Below, piece after piece: positions 16,936-24,660 of a stretch of 41,035 bases of DNA. The stretch spans positions 1 through 41,035 of the forward strand of contig DGTD01000109.1 of the NCBI GenBank assembly GCA_002396385.1, written 5' to 3'. The notes beneath the pieces are model-generated. The model worked only from the letters and a program-made list of their open reading frames with translations, did not search any database and was not told where the DNA came from. Each line of letters opens with the position of its first letter. The first letter of the stretch is position 1. Origin of the DNA: Bacteroidales bacterium UBA4345. Lineage in GTDB: Bacteria; Bacteroidota; Bacteroidia; Bacteroidales; Paludibacteraceae. The position numbers were made by a program, and so were the translations under genes.

Positions 16936-17010
16936 TTAAATGTTTTCGAGCGAGGACTTGAAAATGCGCACAGACTGTACCATCTGCCTTTTAGAGTCCT
17001 CTTCTGCCAT
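16936..17010 (-). CDS. Possible 24-aa translationally coupled micro-ORF
   Basis: The stop codon of the TPR-AAA gene and the ATG of this frame overlap as TGATG (17012-17008). The frame reads MAEEDSKRQMVQSVRIFKSS then LENI and stops 14 bp before the ATG of the TPR-membrane gene. The overlap is the classical coupling geometry and the peptide is amphipathic, but at this length chance cannot be excluded. It may be a real small subunit, or only a device that hands ribosomes from one gene to the next. Confidence 0.35.
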   Translation of the reverse strand: MAEEDSKRQMVQSVRIFKSSLENI

Positions 17011-18362
17011 CACTTTTTAATTTTCAAATACTTAAGGATGTCGTCGTACTGCCCATGCTGGTTTGAGTAGATAGCGTAGTTTTTGGCCGTTTCGAACCAT
17101 TCGTTGGAAGACGGGTGTATTTCTGCGCACTTTTTCAACAAATCTTTGGTAGAGACCGGTTCACGTTTGCCCGTCCTCATAATCTCCTTCAGTTTGTCCT
17201 GTATGGTCAAATCCACCAGCGACTTTAAGTCCGCGCCGGTAAAGTTCACAGTTTTTTCTGCCACCTTTTTCAAATCGAGTTGTTCTTCCACGGGTTTCCC
17301 CTTCAAATGGATCGACAGAATCTCTTCTCGGGCCACAACATCTGGCGGAGCCACAAAAACGGCCTGTCCGAACCGTCCCGGGCGTTTAAAGGCCGTGTCG
17401 ATATACCAAGGTGTGTTGGTCGCACCCAGGAACAAGATGCCGTCGTTCGAGCCACTCACGCCATCCAACTCCTGCAAAAAGGCATTAATCAGTTCACGCG
17501 AGGCCGAATTCTTCCGGTCTGTACGGTTACCACCCAGCGCATCCAGCTCGTCGAAGAAAAGGACGGCGGGGGTGTTGGCACGCGCCTCATCGAATATGTC
17601 TTTCAAGTTATGCTCGCTCTGGCCTACATACATATCGAGTACATCGGTCAGCCCCACCGAGAAGAAAGCGGCGTCTATTTCGCCAGCAGTCGCTTTGGCA
17701 ATAAAGGTTTTTCCGCATCCCGGAGGGCCGTATAGCAACAAACCGCCACCTATGGTCTGCCCGTACTCTTTGAACAAATCGGCATTCTTTATCGGATTGA
17801 TAATCTTCATGGCTATTTCCTCTTTCAGCTGTTCCATACCGCCAACATCCTTGAAGGAAACATCCGGTTTCTCCATTTTCTCGAATTTCCGACTCCTCAC
17901 AGATTGTGCCTCAAACGCACCGTCGTCTTCCATTTCGTCTCTGCCATAACCCGTAGTCTGCCTGACCGGCTGCCGGAACAAATCGTCCAACTCGCTGTCC
18001 TCATATTCCGGGAATTCGCGTTTCAACTTGTTGAAATAGAAGTTAGCGTTGTCCACACTATGTTCGCGTGCATAAAGCTTGGCCAGGAAACAATAGTATT
18101 CGGGACGTCGGCCTCCTTTTCCTATCACGTCTTCCAGAAAGAGGATGCCCTCCGACAACGAGCGCATTTCATAAAGCAGTCGGCCCATTTCGGCCTTCCA
18201 CCCGTCTTCATGGGGTTCGGCTTTCAGCAAACGTTGTAACACAGGTTTTGCCTCCGCCCATTGGTTGGCTTCCTTCAGTTTGTTGAAGTACATTTTCTGG
18301 ATGAACACATTGTCGGGAGACAGGTTAAATGCGTTTCTCAATTCTTCAAGTTCATTCGCCAT
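17010..18362 (-). CDS. TPR-AAA+ ATPase (classical AAA, Cdc48/FtsH/katanin-like)
   Basis: A 450-residue protein with an N-terminal TPR-like region (about 1-125: NVFIQKMYFNKLKEANQWAEA, EDGWKAEMGRLLYEMRSLSEG, PEYYCFLAKLYAREHSVDNA), an acidic linker, then one AAA module from ~165. SFKDVGGMEQLKEEI is the family entry motif, Walker A GPPGCGKT 212-219, Walker B LFFDELD 268-274, sensor 1 LGATN, and arginine fingers in FKRPGRFG near 330. No protease or nuclease domain is attached, so it probably remodels proteins. It comes just before the TPR-membrane protein gene in what looks like a two-gene operon. A -7-like box TATATTTG on the minus strand (18389-18382) lies 20 bp upstream, without a clear -33 box. 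Confidence 0.85.
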   Translation of the reverse strand: MANELEELRNAFNLSPDNVFIQKMYFNKLKEANQWAEAKPVLQRLLKAEPHEDGWKAEMGRLLYEMRSLSEGILFLEDVIGKGGRRPEYYCFLAKLYAREHSVDNANFYFNKLKREFPEYEDSELDDLFRQPVRQTTGYGRDEMEDDGAFEAQSVRSRKFEKMEKPDVSFKDVGGMEQLKEEIAMKIINPIKNADLFKEYGQTIGGGLLLYGPPGCGKTFIAKATAGEIDAAFFSVGLTDVLDMYVGQSEHNLKDIFDEARANTPAVLFFDELDALGGNRTDRKNSASRELINAFLQELDGVSGSNDGILFLGATNTPWYIDTAFKRPGRFGQAVFVAPPDVVAREEILSIHLKGKPVEEQLDLKKVAEKTVNFTGADLKSLVDLTIQDKLKEIMRTGKREPVSTKDLLKKCAEIHPSSNEWFETAKNYAIYSNQHGQYDDILKYLKIKK

Positions 18363-18455
18363 GTAAAAATATATTTTTAGACAAATATATATAAATCAAG
18401 ATACATTCCCGACATTTTTCATCGAAGATTTCCAACCATGTCAGCAGACTAAGAA

Positions 18456-18640
18456 ACGAGGAAGACGGTTTCTCGAGAACTAGAGGTGAAGCCCTCCGAC
18501 AACCACACACAAAATCGCCCGTCTGGAAGACGGTATCTCCATAACCGGGGGTGGAGCCCCCGGACACACGCATCACACACTGCCGTCTGGAAGACGGTAC
18601 CTTGATAACTGTGGGTGAAGCCCACGGACACACGCATCAC
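18456..18640. repeat. Two-hairpin repeat array 1 (3 units)
   Basis: Three units, one degenerate (~18456) and two clear (stems at 18519-18533 and 18583-18597). Each unit has a first hairpin CCGTCTGGAAGACGG, a short AT-rich spacer, and a second hairpin of the CCGGGGG-TGAAG-CCCCCGG type. In the third unit the second stem reads CTGTGGG / CCCACGG, a paired change that keeps the stem. It lies between the start of the TPR-AAA gene and the remnant of an ATPase gene. Arrays 2 and 3 have the same unit. Confidence 0.85.
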
Positions 18641-18651
18641 ACCCGCCTATG

Positions 18652-18895
18652 CTAATACAACAGTCCGAACATCCATAACGGAATTCGGTTATGGTGTCCA
18701 ATCTCGATTCCATCGACCGCCAGAAAACTGTCGGGCAAGTCCTTAATCTGCTCAAAGTTCTTGCTTTTGCCTCCCACCTCGAACAAAAACCTGGCATCGA
18801 CTTTAAAATCGCCTTTGACCGGATATCTGACCTCGTGGTTGACCGACAACTGGTTATAGAAAAAGCATTCCCTCACAGTTCCAATCAGTATTGTT
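18652..18895 (-). pseudogene. C-terminal remnant of an AAA-type ATPase gene (copy 1)
   Basis: Reading on the minus strand from about 18895: ILIGTVRECFFYNQLSVNHE, then GDFKVDARFLFEVGGKSKNF, then EQIKDLPDSFLAVDGIEIGH and RIPLWMFGLLY, stop at 18652. I recognise this as the C-terminus common in Bacteroidales AAA_14/DUF4143-type ATPases (GTVRE-x-FF-x-NQ...EVGG...IPLW-x-FG). No ATPase part precedes it; an in-frame stop lies just upstream. It is a decayed fragment, paralogous to the one at 24165. Confidence 0.8.
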
Positions 18896-19210
18896 TATAT
18901 ACAAAAAAGGGGAACACAATATAAGTTTTTTTTTCGAAAAATGTCGCATTATGATACACCCTCCAGCACTCCTACTCAACTGTCTGAAAGGCTGAACCCC
19001 GATAATCGCAGACGAACGTGTGCCTGTAAATAGACTTCCCACAGAAGCTGAACAGCAGACAAAGGACAAAAACAATTACTCTTTTTCATAAACGCATCTA
19101 TTCGATTCTAAACTCGGTGTGCAACATTATAAAATATTTTTCATTTAATAATACATCTTTTAAAGTTATAAATTCATTCTAAAGAATTATATCCAATCAT
19201 ATAAATACCA
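18896..19210. other. AT-rich intergenic stretch before the carbonic anhydrase terminator
   Basis: About 300 bp between the ATPase remnant and the carbonic anhydrase terminator. No convincing reading frame, RNA gene or repeat is visible; it may be further decayed gene sequence. Confidence 0.5.
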
Positions 19211-19250
19211 CAGCAAAAAGAAAGCCCTCACCAACTGGGAGGGCTCATAT
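19211..19250 (-). terminator. Terminator of the carbonic anhydrase gene
   Basis: AGCCCTC (19223-19229) pairs with GAGGGCT (19239-19245); on the minus strand it runs into TTTCTTTTTG. Confidence 0.8.
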
Positions 19251-19269
19251 CAAAATCCATACCGACCGG

Positions 19270-19995
19270 CTAGAATTCGACCATACCGGAATGCACATTA
19301 TAATAGCCGGCTTTGACCACCAACTGTCCGTCGGCCACCCGCTTCTGTACTCGTTTGCTTGCAAGAATGCGGTCGACCTGCACTTTGGCGTTCAAACGCA
19401 CAGCCACATCGAGGCTGTCTTTATGTCCCACATAGGGTTTAACGTCGTTACGGATAACCGACAGCAGTTCGTCGACCTTGCTCTCGTCGTCTCGTCCCGT
19501 TTCGGTAATAGCACCAGTCACACCCTCACACGACTCGTGTCCGAGTACTACCACAGCCTTCACACCGAGGTGTTCAACAGCATAATCGACACTACCCATA
19601 ACCACATCGTCGTTTACCGAGTTACCAGCGGTGCGGATTACAAAAAGGTCGCCTATACCCTGGTCAAACAACAACTCGACCGGAACACGCGAGTCGGAAC
19701 ACGCTATTACTGCGGCAAATGGTTGCTGTTGGGGTGCCGTGGCAGCAACCCGCTTACGGTTGTGGTGCGGATTCAAGCAGCTGTCGGCCGCATAACGCCA
19801 GTTCCCTTCCACAAGGCGCCTCAAGGCCTCGTCTGGCGTCTTCACCGAATCTAACTGAACCTCTACGGCCTCCTTTCTAATCGCCTTTTCATTTTCATTG
19901 GCAGCAATTTCCGCCTGCTGGTGGCTTTCTATTGTCGAGCAGCCTACGGTAAGAACAGCAGAAAGCGCCAACAACGACATTTTTCTTAACTCCAT
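19270..19995 (-). CDS. Lipoprotein beta-carbonic anhydrase
   Basis: A 241-residue beta-class carbonic anhydrase started at MELRKM, which puts a signal peptide first; the ATG at 20046 would add a non-signal stretch. The signal segment SLLALSAVLTVG ends at Cys19, a candidate lipidation site. Zinc-site residues are Cys99 and Asp101 in ACSDSRVP, His153 and Cys156 in GHESCEGV. Families usually have GHxxCG; here the residue after the cysteine is Glu. It interconverts CO2 and bicarbonate, here probably in the periplasm rather than the cytosol, which could help capture CO2 for the carboxylating route to succinate in which fumarase also acts. It has its own terminator; I see no clear promoter. Confidence 0.88.
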   Translation of the reverse strand: MELRKMSLLALSAVLTVGCSTIESHQQAEIAANENEKAIRKEAVEVQLDSVKTPDEALRRLVEGNWRYAADSCLNPHHNRKRVAATAPQQQPFAAVIACSDSRVPVELLFDQGIGDLFVIRTAGNSVNDDVVMGSVDYAVEHLGVKAVVVLGHESCEGVTGAITETGRDDESKVDELLSVIRNDVKPYVGHKDSLDVAVRLNAKVQVDRILASKRVQKRVADGQLVVKAGYYNVHSGMVEF

Positions 19996-20073
19996 CTCTT
20001 TGTTTTTTTGAGCACGACAGAAGGATACAACAATCCTCCGTCGCAATACAACATTCTTTTTATAAACAGTTAT

Positions 20074-20568
20074 TTATTTCTTCCGTTCGTAATTTTGGAA
20101 ACTATAGTCGAAATCGTTCTTTTCGTCAGCAAATCCGTGTGTCTCGCTGCAAAGTTGCCACTCGTTCCAGTCTATTTCGGGGAATTTCACATCTCCCTCT
20201 GCCTGCGTGTGTACTCTGGTCAGATACAGTTTGTCGGCTTTGGGCAACAGCTGGGCATACACGCGTGCACCGCCAATCACAAACAGTTCCTCGCCGTCGG
20301 CAAGTTGCAGGTTTTCTAATTCGTCTAAGCCAGACAGCACTTCACAGCCGGGCACGTCGTCGGCAGTCAGGCTGCTGCTCAGCACCACATTGCGGCGGTT
20401 AGGCAACGGGCGTCCTATAGAAAGATAGGTGTTCTTGCCCATTAGAATGGTGTGCCCCGTCGTTATCGCCTTAAAGCGTTTCATGTCGGCGCCAAGGTGC
20501 CATGGCAACCCATTTTCCTTGCCGATGATTCCGTTATCGGCGACGGCTACTATTATAGATATGGTCAT
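20074..20568 (-). CDS. folA: Dihydrofolate reductase
   Basis: A 164-residue DHFR of standard length. The N-terminus MTISIIVAVADNGIIGKENGLPWHLGADMKRFK has the substrate- and NADPH-binding motifs, followed by GHTILMGKNTYLSIGRPLPNRRNVVLS and GEELFVIGGARVYAQLLP. It reduces dihydrofolate to tetrahydrofolate. Last gene of the dxr-rseP-folA operon, 12 bp after rseP. Confidence 0.95.
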   Translation of the reverse strand: MTISIIVAVADNGIIGKENGLPWHLGADMKRFKAITTGHTILMGKNTYLSIGRPLPNRRNVVLSSSLTADDVPGCEVLSGLDELENLQLADGEELFVIGGARVYAQLLPKADKLYLTRVHTQAEGDVKFPEIDWNEWQLCSETHGFADEKNDFDYSFQNYERKK

Positions 20569-20580
20569 TTTTCTAGATTT

Positions 20581-21897
20581 TTAATTAAACAGGTAACGGA
20601 AAGCATCGTTCAAATTAGAGTAAAGCATGAGGAACAGTAAGAACATCATACCCGCCACTTGCGCCCTGATCAGAAATTTCTGACTCGGCTTCCTGCGGGT
20701 AACAATCTCATACAGTACAAACAGTATATGTCCACCATCTAACGCCGGTATTGGCAACACATTACCCACCGCAAGAATGACCGACAAGAATGCCGTCATA
20801 CTCCAAAACACTTCTGCTGAGAAGGTCTCCGGATAAAGGTGCGCCAAAGTTCCGAATCCGCCCACACTGGATACGCCCTCTGGGGTAAATACGTACTTCA
20901 AGTCACCGGCATAATTGGTAAGTTTCTTTATGGCACGTCCCACTCCTACCGGCACACTCTCAAACAAGCCGTAGTTTCTGGTTTGGAGATGGTACATCTT
21001 GTCCACACCACGCAAGAACACGCCTATCATCCCATCTTTGTTCGGACTGATTTTTTGGTTAACGGTATCGCTTCCGCGCACAATTGTGAGGTCGAGAGCT
21101 TTGTCCGGATTGTTGTGGAAAGTCACAGACACCTCGCTCCGGCTCATTGGCATTCCGTTAACAGCCACTACCCTGTCACCGGGACGCAATCCGGCCTCAT
21201 CGGCTGGCATTTTTTTCATTACACTGTCAACAACAAACGGGATACGGTAGTCCGCAAAACCTTTCTGTTCTTTCAACAGCTGCCGCATAAAGTCACCCGG
21301 CATCACTATACGGACTTCTTTCCCGTCACGACGGACAGTAACCGTTTCGGCATCCAACAGAAGTCGGAAATTCTCCTCGTCGTATGTGACCAGTTTGGTG
21401 GTGTCGGCCCGCAACAAGATATCCCCATCGCGGAAACCCGCCTTTTTGGCCACTTCGCTAAACTGCATACCCTCTTCCACCGCATCTATAGGCAGATAGG
21501 TGTCGCCATAATTGTAAGTCAATCCCGAATAGATGACGATGGCGGCAAGCAGGTTGAACAACACGCCGCCTAACATTACTAACAGACGCTGCCATGCGGG
21601 GTGCGCACGGAACTCCCACGGCTCTGCCGGTTTGCCCATTTGGTCGGTGTCAAGGCTTTCGTCTATCATACCCGATATTTTCACATATCCGCCAAGCGGC
21701 AACCACCCAATTCCGTAGTCCGTATCCGATTTCTTCGGCTTGAAGTGGAACAGCGTAAACCACGGATCGAAGAACAACCGGAATTTCTCGACCCTGATCT
21801 TAAAGAGTTTGGCAAACAAAAAGTGTCCGAACTCATGAACAAATACCAATAGCGCAAGGCTGGCTATCAGCTGTAATATAACGGTTAAAGTACCCAT
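20581..21897 (-). CDS. rseP: RIP metalloprotease RseP (site-2 protease)
   Basis: A 438-residue inner-membrane protease. Zinc motif HEFGH is at 21-25 in the first membrane segment. Central PDZ-type domains follow (YLPIDAVEEGMQFSEVAKKAGFRDGDILL and KKMPADEAGLRPGDRVVAVNG), then the LDG motif NVLPIPALDGGHILF in a late membrane segment. The family cuts anti-sigma factors and clears signal peptides within the membrane. The dxr-rseP neighbourhood is common across bacteria, supporting both calls. Spacing is 12 bp from dxr and 12 bp to folA. Confidence 0.94.
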   Translation of the reverse strand: MGTLTVILQLIASLALLVFVHEFGHFLFAKLFKIRVEKFRLFFDPWFTLFHFKPKKSDTDYGIGWLPLGGYVKISGMIDESLDTDQMGKPAEPWEFRAHPAWQRLLVMLGGVLFNLLAAIVIYSGLTYNYGDTYLPIDAVEEGMQFSEVAKKAGFRDGDILLRADTTKLVTYDEENFRLLLDAETVTVRRDGKEVRIVMPGDFMRQLLKEQKGFADYRIPFVVDSVMKKMPADEAGLRPGDRVVAVNGMPMSRSEVSVTFHNNPDKALDLTIVRGSDTVNQKISPNKDGMIGVFLRGVDKMYHLQTRNYGLFESVPVGVGRAIKKLTNYAGDLKYVFTPEGVSSVGGFGTLAHLYPETFSAEVFWSMTAFLSVILAVGNVLPIPALDGGHILFVLYEIVTRRKPSQKFLIRAQVAGMMFLLFLMLYSNLNDAFRYLFN

Positions 21898-21909
21898 TCA
21901 ACGATATAT

Positions 21910-23064
21910 TTACACCAACGATTCGGCAATTCTGCGCGCCTCGCGGTTGGTTTCAACAAATTGCTCTAAACAGTAAGGTTGCGGAATAAACGTCGCTTTG
22001 TGCATGGTTTCCTCCACCAGTTCCGCCATCCGTAAGAACCCTATCTTCTTCTCGAGGAATGCACTGATGGCCACCTCGTTCGCCGCGTTCATAATGCACG
22101 CCATATTACCCCCTCTGTCAAGGGCATCGTAAGCCAATTGCAGGCTGTGGAACACCTTCACATCTGGTTTCTCGAACGTAAGGTTCGGATATGCCCCGAA
22201 ATCGAGACGCGGGAACGCCGACTTCACACGGTCGGGGTAGGTAAAAGCATACTGTATAGGCAGGCGCATGTCGGGCACTCCCAACTGCGCTTTTACAGTT
22301 CCGTCTTCAAACTGCACGGCACTGTGCACCACACTCTGCGGGTGAACGAGCACCTCAATCTGTTCGGCCGACACGTCGAACAGCCAGCGGGCTTCTATCA
22401 CCTCATAGCCCTTGTTCATCATATTGGCCGAGGCGATGGTAATGCGTGCGCCCATATCCCAACTAGGGTGTTTCAGCGCCATTTCGGGAGTTGCGATTGC
22501 CAAAAAGTCGCGGTCTTTACCCCGGAACGGACCACCAGAAGCCGTTAGCAAGATTTTCTCTATCCGATTCTGCTCTTCGCCCTGCAGGCATTGGAAAATA
22601 GCCGAATGCTCTGAGTCGACCGGTATAATCGACACATTATGCTGCTTGCAGAGTTTGGTAACCAGTTCGCCGGCAACCACCATAGTTTCCTTATTGGCAA
22701 GCGCTATGGTTTTACCCGCCTTAATGGCTTCGAGTGTAGGTTCCAGGCCCGCATAACCGATCAGGGCCGTCAGCACCATATCGACGCCATCCATAGCCGC
22801 AACCGTTTTCACAGCGTCAGTTCCTCCCATCACCGCCACCGGCAGTCCGTCCAAGGCCTCTTTCACAGTCTCGTAGTGTACGTCGTTGGCCATAACCACC
22901 ACTTTCGGAAGGTACCGTTTAGCCTGTTGCACCAACAAGTCGACATTGTTGTAGCCCGTTATAGCCACAAGTTCGAACCTATCAGGCTGACGCTCAATAA
23001 CGTCAAGAGCCTGAGTTCCAATAGAGCCGGTAGAACCCAGCACCACTATTCGTTTCTTCTCCAT
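21910..23064 (-). CDS. dxr: 1-deoxy-D-xylulose-5-phosphate reductoisomerase
   Basis: A 384-residue enzyme of standard length, the NADPH-dependent committed step of the MEP isoprenoid pathway. GSTGSIG (10-16) binds the nucleotide. VPVDSEHSAIFQCLQG holds the metal-ligand acidic residues, with ASGGPFRG, KHPSWDMGARITIASANMMNKGYEVIEA and HPQSVVHSAVQFEDGT in family order. First gene of the dxr-rseP-folA operon. A -7-like TAAATTTG on the minus strand (23118-23111) lies 47 bp upstream without a good -33 match. Confidence 0.95.
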   Translation of the reverse strand: MEKKRIVVLGSTGSIGTQALDVIERQPDRFELVAITGYNNVDLLVQQAKRYLPKVVVMANDVHYETVKEALDGLPVAVMGGTDAVKTVAAMDGVDMVLTALIGYAGLEPTLEAIKAGKTIALANKETMVVAGELVTKLCKQHNVSIIPVDSEHSAIFQCLQGEEQNRIEKILLTASGGPFRGKDRDFLAIATPEMALKHPSWDMGARITIASANMMNKGYEVIEARWLFDVSAEQIEVLVHPQSVVHSAVQFEDGTVKAQLGVPDMRLPIQYAFTYPDRVKSAFPRLDFGAYPNLTFEKPDVKVFHSLQLAYDALDRGGNMACIMNAANEVAISAFLEKKIGFLRMAELVEETMHKATFIPQPYCLEQFVETNREARRIAESLV

Positions 23065-23319
23065 CAGTAAATTTTCTATCCACCAGCGGGCTCACCCACT
23101 TTTCGAATAACAAATTTAATAAAATTAAATGGTTTTCAGGCTTATTCCTAAGCCTTTCCTTTTTTTGTTGCCACAACTCTAGAAACGAACCGACCTCAAA
23201 CGCTCCCTTGCAACAGATAAATCAGGTAACGTGATGACACGAAAAAGCACAGCTTGCGCTATGTTACGGACACAAATTGCCCATACACGGTTTTTCACAG
23301 ATATGGTCGACAAAACAAC

Positions 23320-24120
23320 CCGTCTAGAAGGCAGTACCTCCATAACCGGGGGTGGAGCCCCCGGAGACACGCACCACACCTTGCTGCCTGGAAGGCAGTA
23401 CATCAATAACCGGGTATGTGAAACGCAAGCACGGGAAAAACACTCGCACCACCCGTCTGGAAGACGGTATCTCAGTAACCGGGGGTGAAGCCCCCGGACA
23501 CACACAACTCTCCGTCTGGAAGACGGTATCTCGATAACCTGGGGTGAAGCCCTCGGAGACACGCACCACACCTTGCTGCCTGGAAGGCAGTACCTCCATA
23601 ACCAGTATGTGAAACGCGTGCACGGAAAGCACACTCAAGCCCTCCGTCTGGAAGACGGTATCTCCATAACCGGGGGTGAAGCCCCCGGAGACACGCACCA
23701 CACCTTGCTGCCTGGAAGGCAGTACATCAACAACCGGGTATGTGGAACGCAAGCACGGAAAAAACACTCGCACACACCCGTCTGGAAGACGGTATCTCCA
23801 TAACCGGGGGTGGAACCCTCGGCCAAGCACACTCAAGCCCTCCCGTCTGGAAGACGGTATCTTGATAACCGGGGGTGAAGCCCCCGGAGACACGCACCAC
23901 ACCTTGCTGCCTGGAAGGCAGTACATCAATAACCGGGTATATGGAACGCAAGCACGGAAAAAACACTCGCACCACCCGTCTGGAATACGGTATCTCCATA
24001 ACCGGGGGTGGAACCCCCGGACCAGCACACACAACCCTCCGTCTGGAAGACGGTACCTCAGTAACCGGGGGTGAAGCCCCCGGGCAGACGCACCACACCC
24101 TGCTGCCTGGAAGGCAGTAC
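23320..24120. repeat. Two-hairpin repeat array 2 (13 units)
   Basis: Thirteen units about 65 bp apart (first stems near 23320, 23384, 23451, 23512, 23575, 23643, 23708, 23778, 23844, 23908, 23976, 24040, 24103). Type A has CCGTCTGGAAGACGG followed by CCGGGGGTGAAGCCCCCGG. Type B has CTGCCTGGAAGGCAG followed by a weaker second part (CCGGGTATGTGAAACGCAAG then CACGG). A and B often alternate. The A-to-B stem differences are compensatory (C:G to T:A and T:A to C:G), which points to selection on a folded strand. The first unit is an A/B hybrid with an imperfect stem. Open frames across it are by-products of the repeat. Confidence 0.9.
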
Positions 24121-24164
24121 CCAGAAAATCTAAAAAAAGTTGTAACCTCATATGCCCACTTATA

Positions 24165-24330
24165 CTAATACAACAGTCCGAACATCCATAACGGTATTCG
24201 GTTATGGTGGCTCATTTCAATTCCATCAACCGCCAGATAACTGTCGGGCAACTCTTTAAGCTGTTCAATGTTTTTGTTTTTCCCCCCATCTCGAACAAAT
24301 ACTTGGCATCAACTCAGCCACGAGACATTG
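24165..24330 (-). pseudogene. C-terminal remnant of an AAA-type ATPase gene (copy 2)
   Basis: On the minus strand the last codons read LAVDGIEMSHHNRIPLWMFG then LLY and stop at 24165, closely matching the remnant at 18652. Relative to copy 1, one base is missing in the stretch for EVGGK (frameshift near 24290), and an in-frame TGA follows upstream. It lies against the end of repeat array 2 just as copy 1 lies against array 1. Confidence 0.8.
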
Positions 24331-24499
24331 CGTTCAAAGCTACCTTTGATATTAAAAAAATCGTATGAACAATATTCTTCAGAAAGTAACACATACAATA
24401 AAAATTTTATTTTTTGTCATTCCAAGCACAATTTCAAGCAGATAAAGCGCCCTTATAATTTATAATCAAACAAAAAGATTAATTTTCCCATTTATTATT
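24331..24499. other. AT-rich region before the second C10 peptidase gene
   Basis: No gene seen. It is very AT-rich, probably decayed ATPase sequence grading into the promoter region of the C10 lipoprotein gene. Confidence 0.5.
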
Positions 24500-24531
24500 T
24501 TTGATTAATTCTAATAATATATTTATCTTTG
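24500..24531 (+). promoter_or_regulatory. Promoter of the C10 lipoprotein gene
   Basis: TTTG (24500-24503), 20 nt, TATCTTTG (24524-24531): exact consensus. The predicted start is near 24538, leaving a leader of about 123 nt. Confidence 0.75.
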
Positions 24532-24603
24532 CCATATCAAGCTATTAAAAAAATGCAACATATTCTATATAAGCAATTTATTTTCAAGTCAATCATAAGT
24601 TAA

Positions 24604-24650
24604 GCAGTCACATATGGTTGATTATTATTCATTGACTGCATTGTTTTTAT
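24604..24650 (+). promoter_or_regulatory. Attenuator-like hairpin in the leader of the C10 lipoprotein gene
   Basis: GCAGTCA (24604-24610) and TGACTGC (24633-24639) are perfect inverted repeats; ATTGTTTTTATT follows, ending about 11 nt before the ATG. The 7-bp stem with a large loop makes it weak as a terminator, but its position between promoter and start codon fits a regulated leader. Confidence 0.4.
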
Positions 24651-24660
24651 TATAATTACA

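Noticed and set aside
23137..23168. Plus-strand terminator hairpin upstream of dxr
   Set aside because: AGGCTT/AAGCCT with a T run is present, but no plus-strand gene precedes it and the 6-bp stem is weak, so I give it no role.
23320..24120. CRISPR array
   Set aside because: Whole units including the spacer-like parts are repeated, there are two alternating unit types with internal hairpins, and no cas genes are present.
23324..24151. 275-codon minus-strand frame, and many smaller ones, across the repeat arrays
   Set aside because: Each translates the same hairpin unit again and again in shifting frames. Array units lack a length divisible by three in a consistent way and have no start signals. 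Treated as non-coding repeats.
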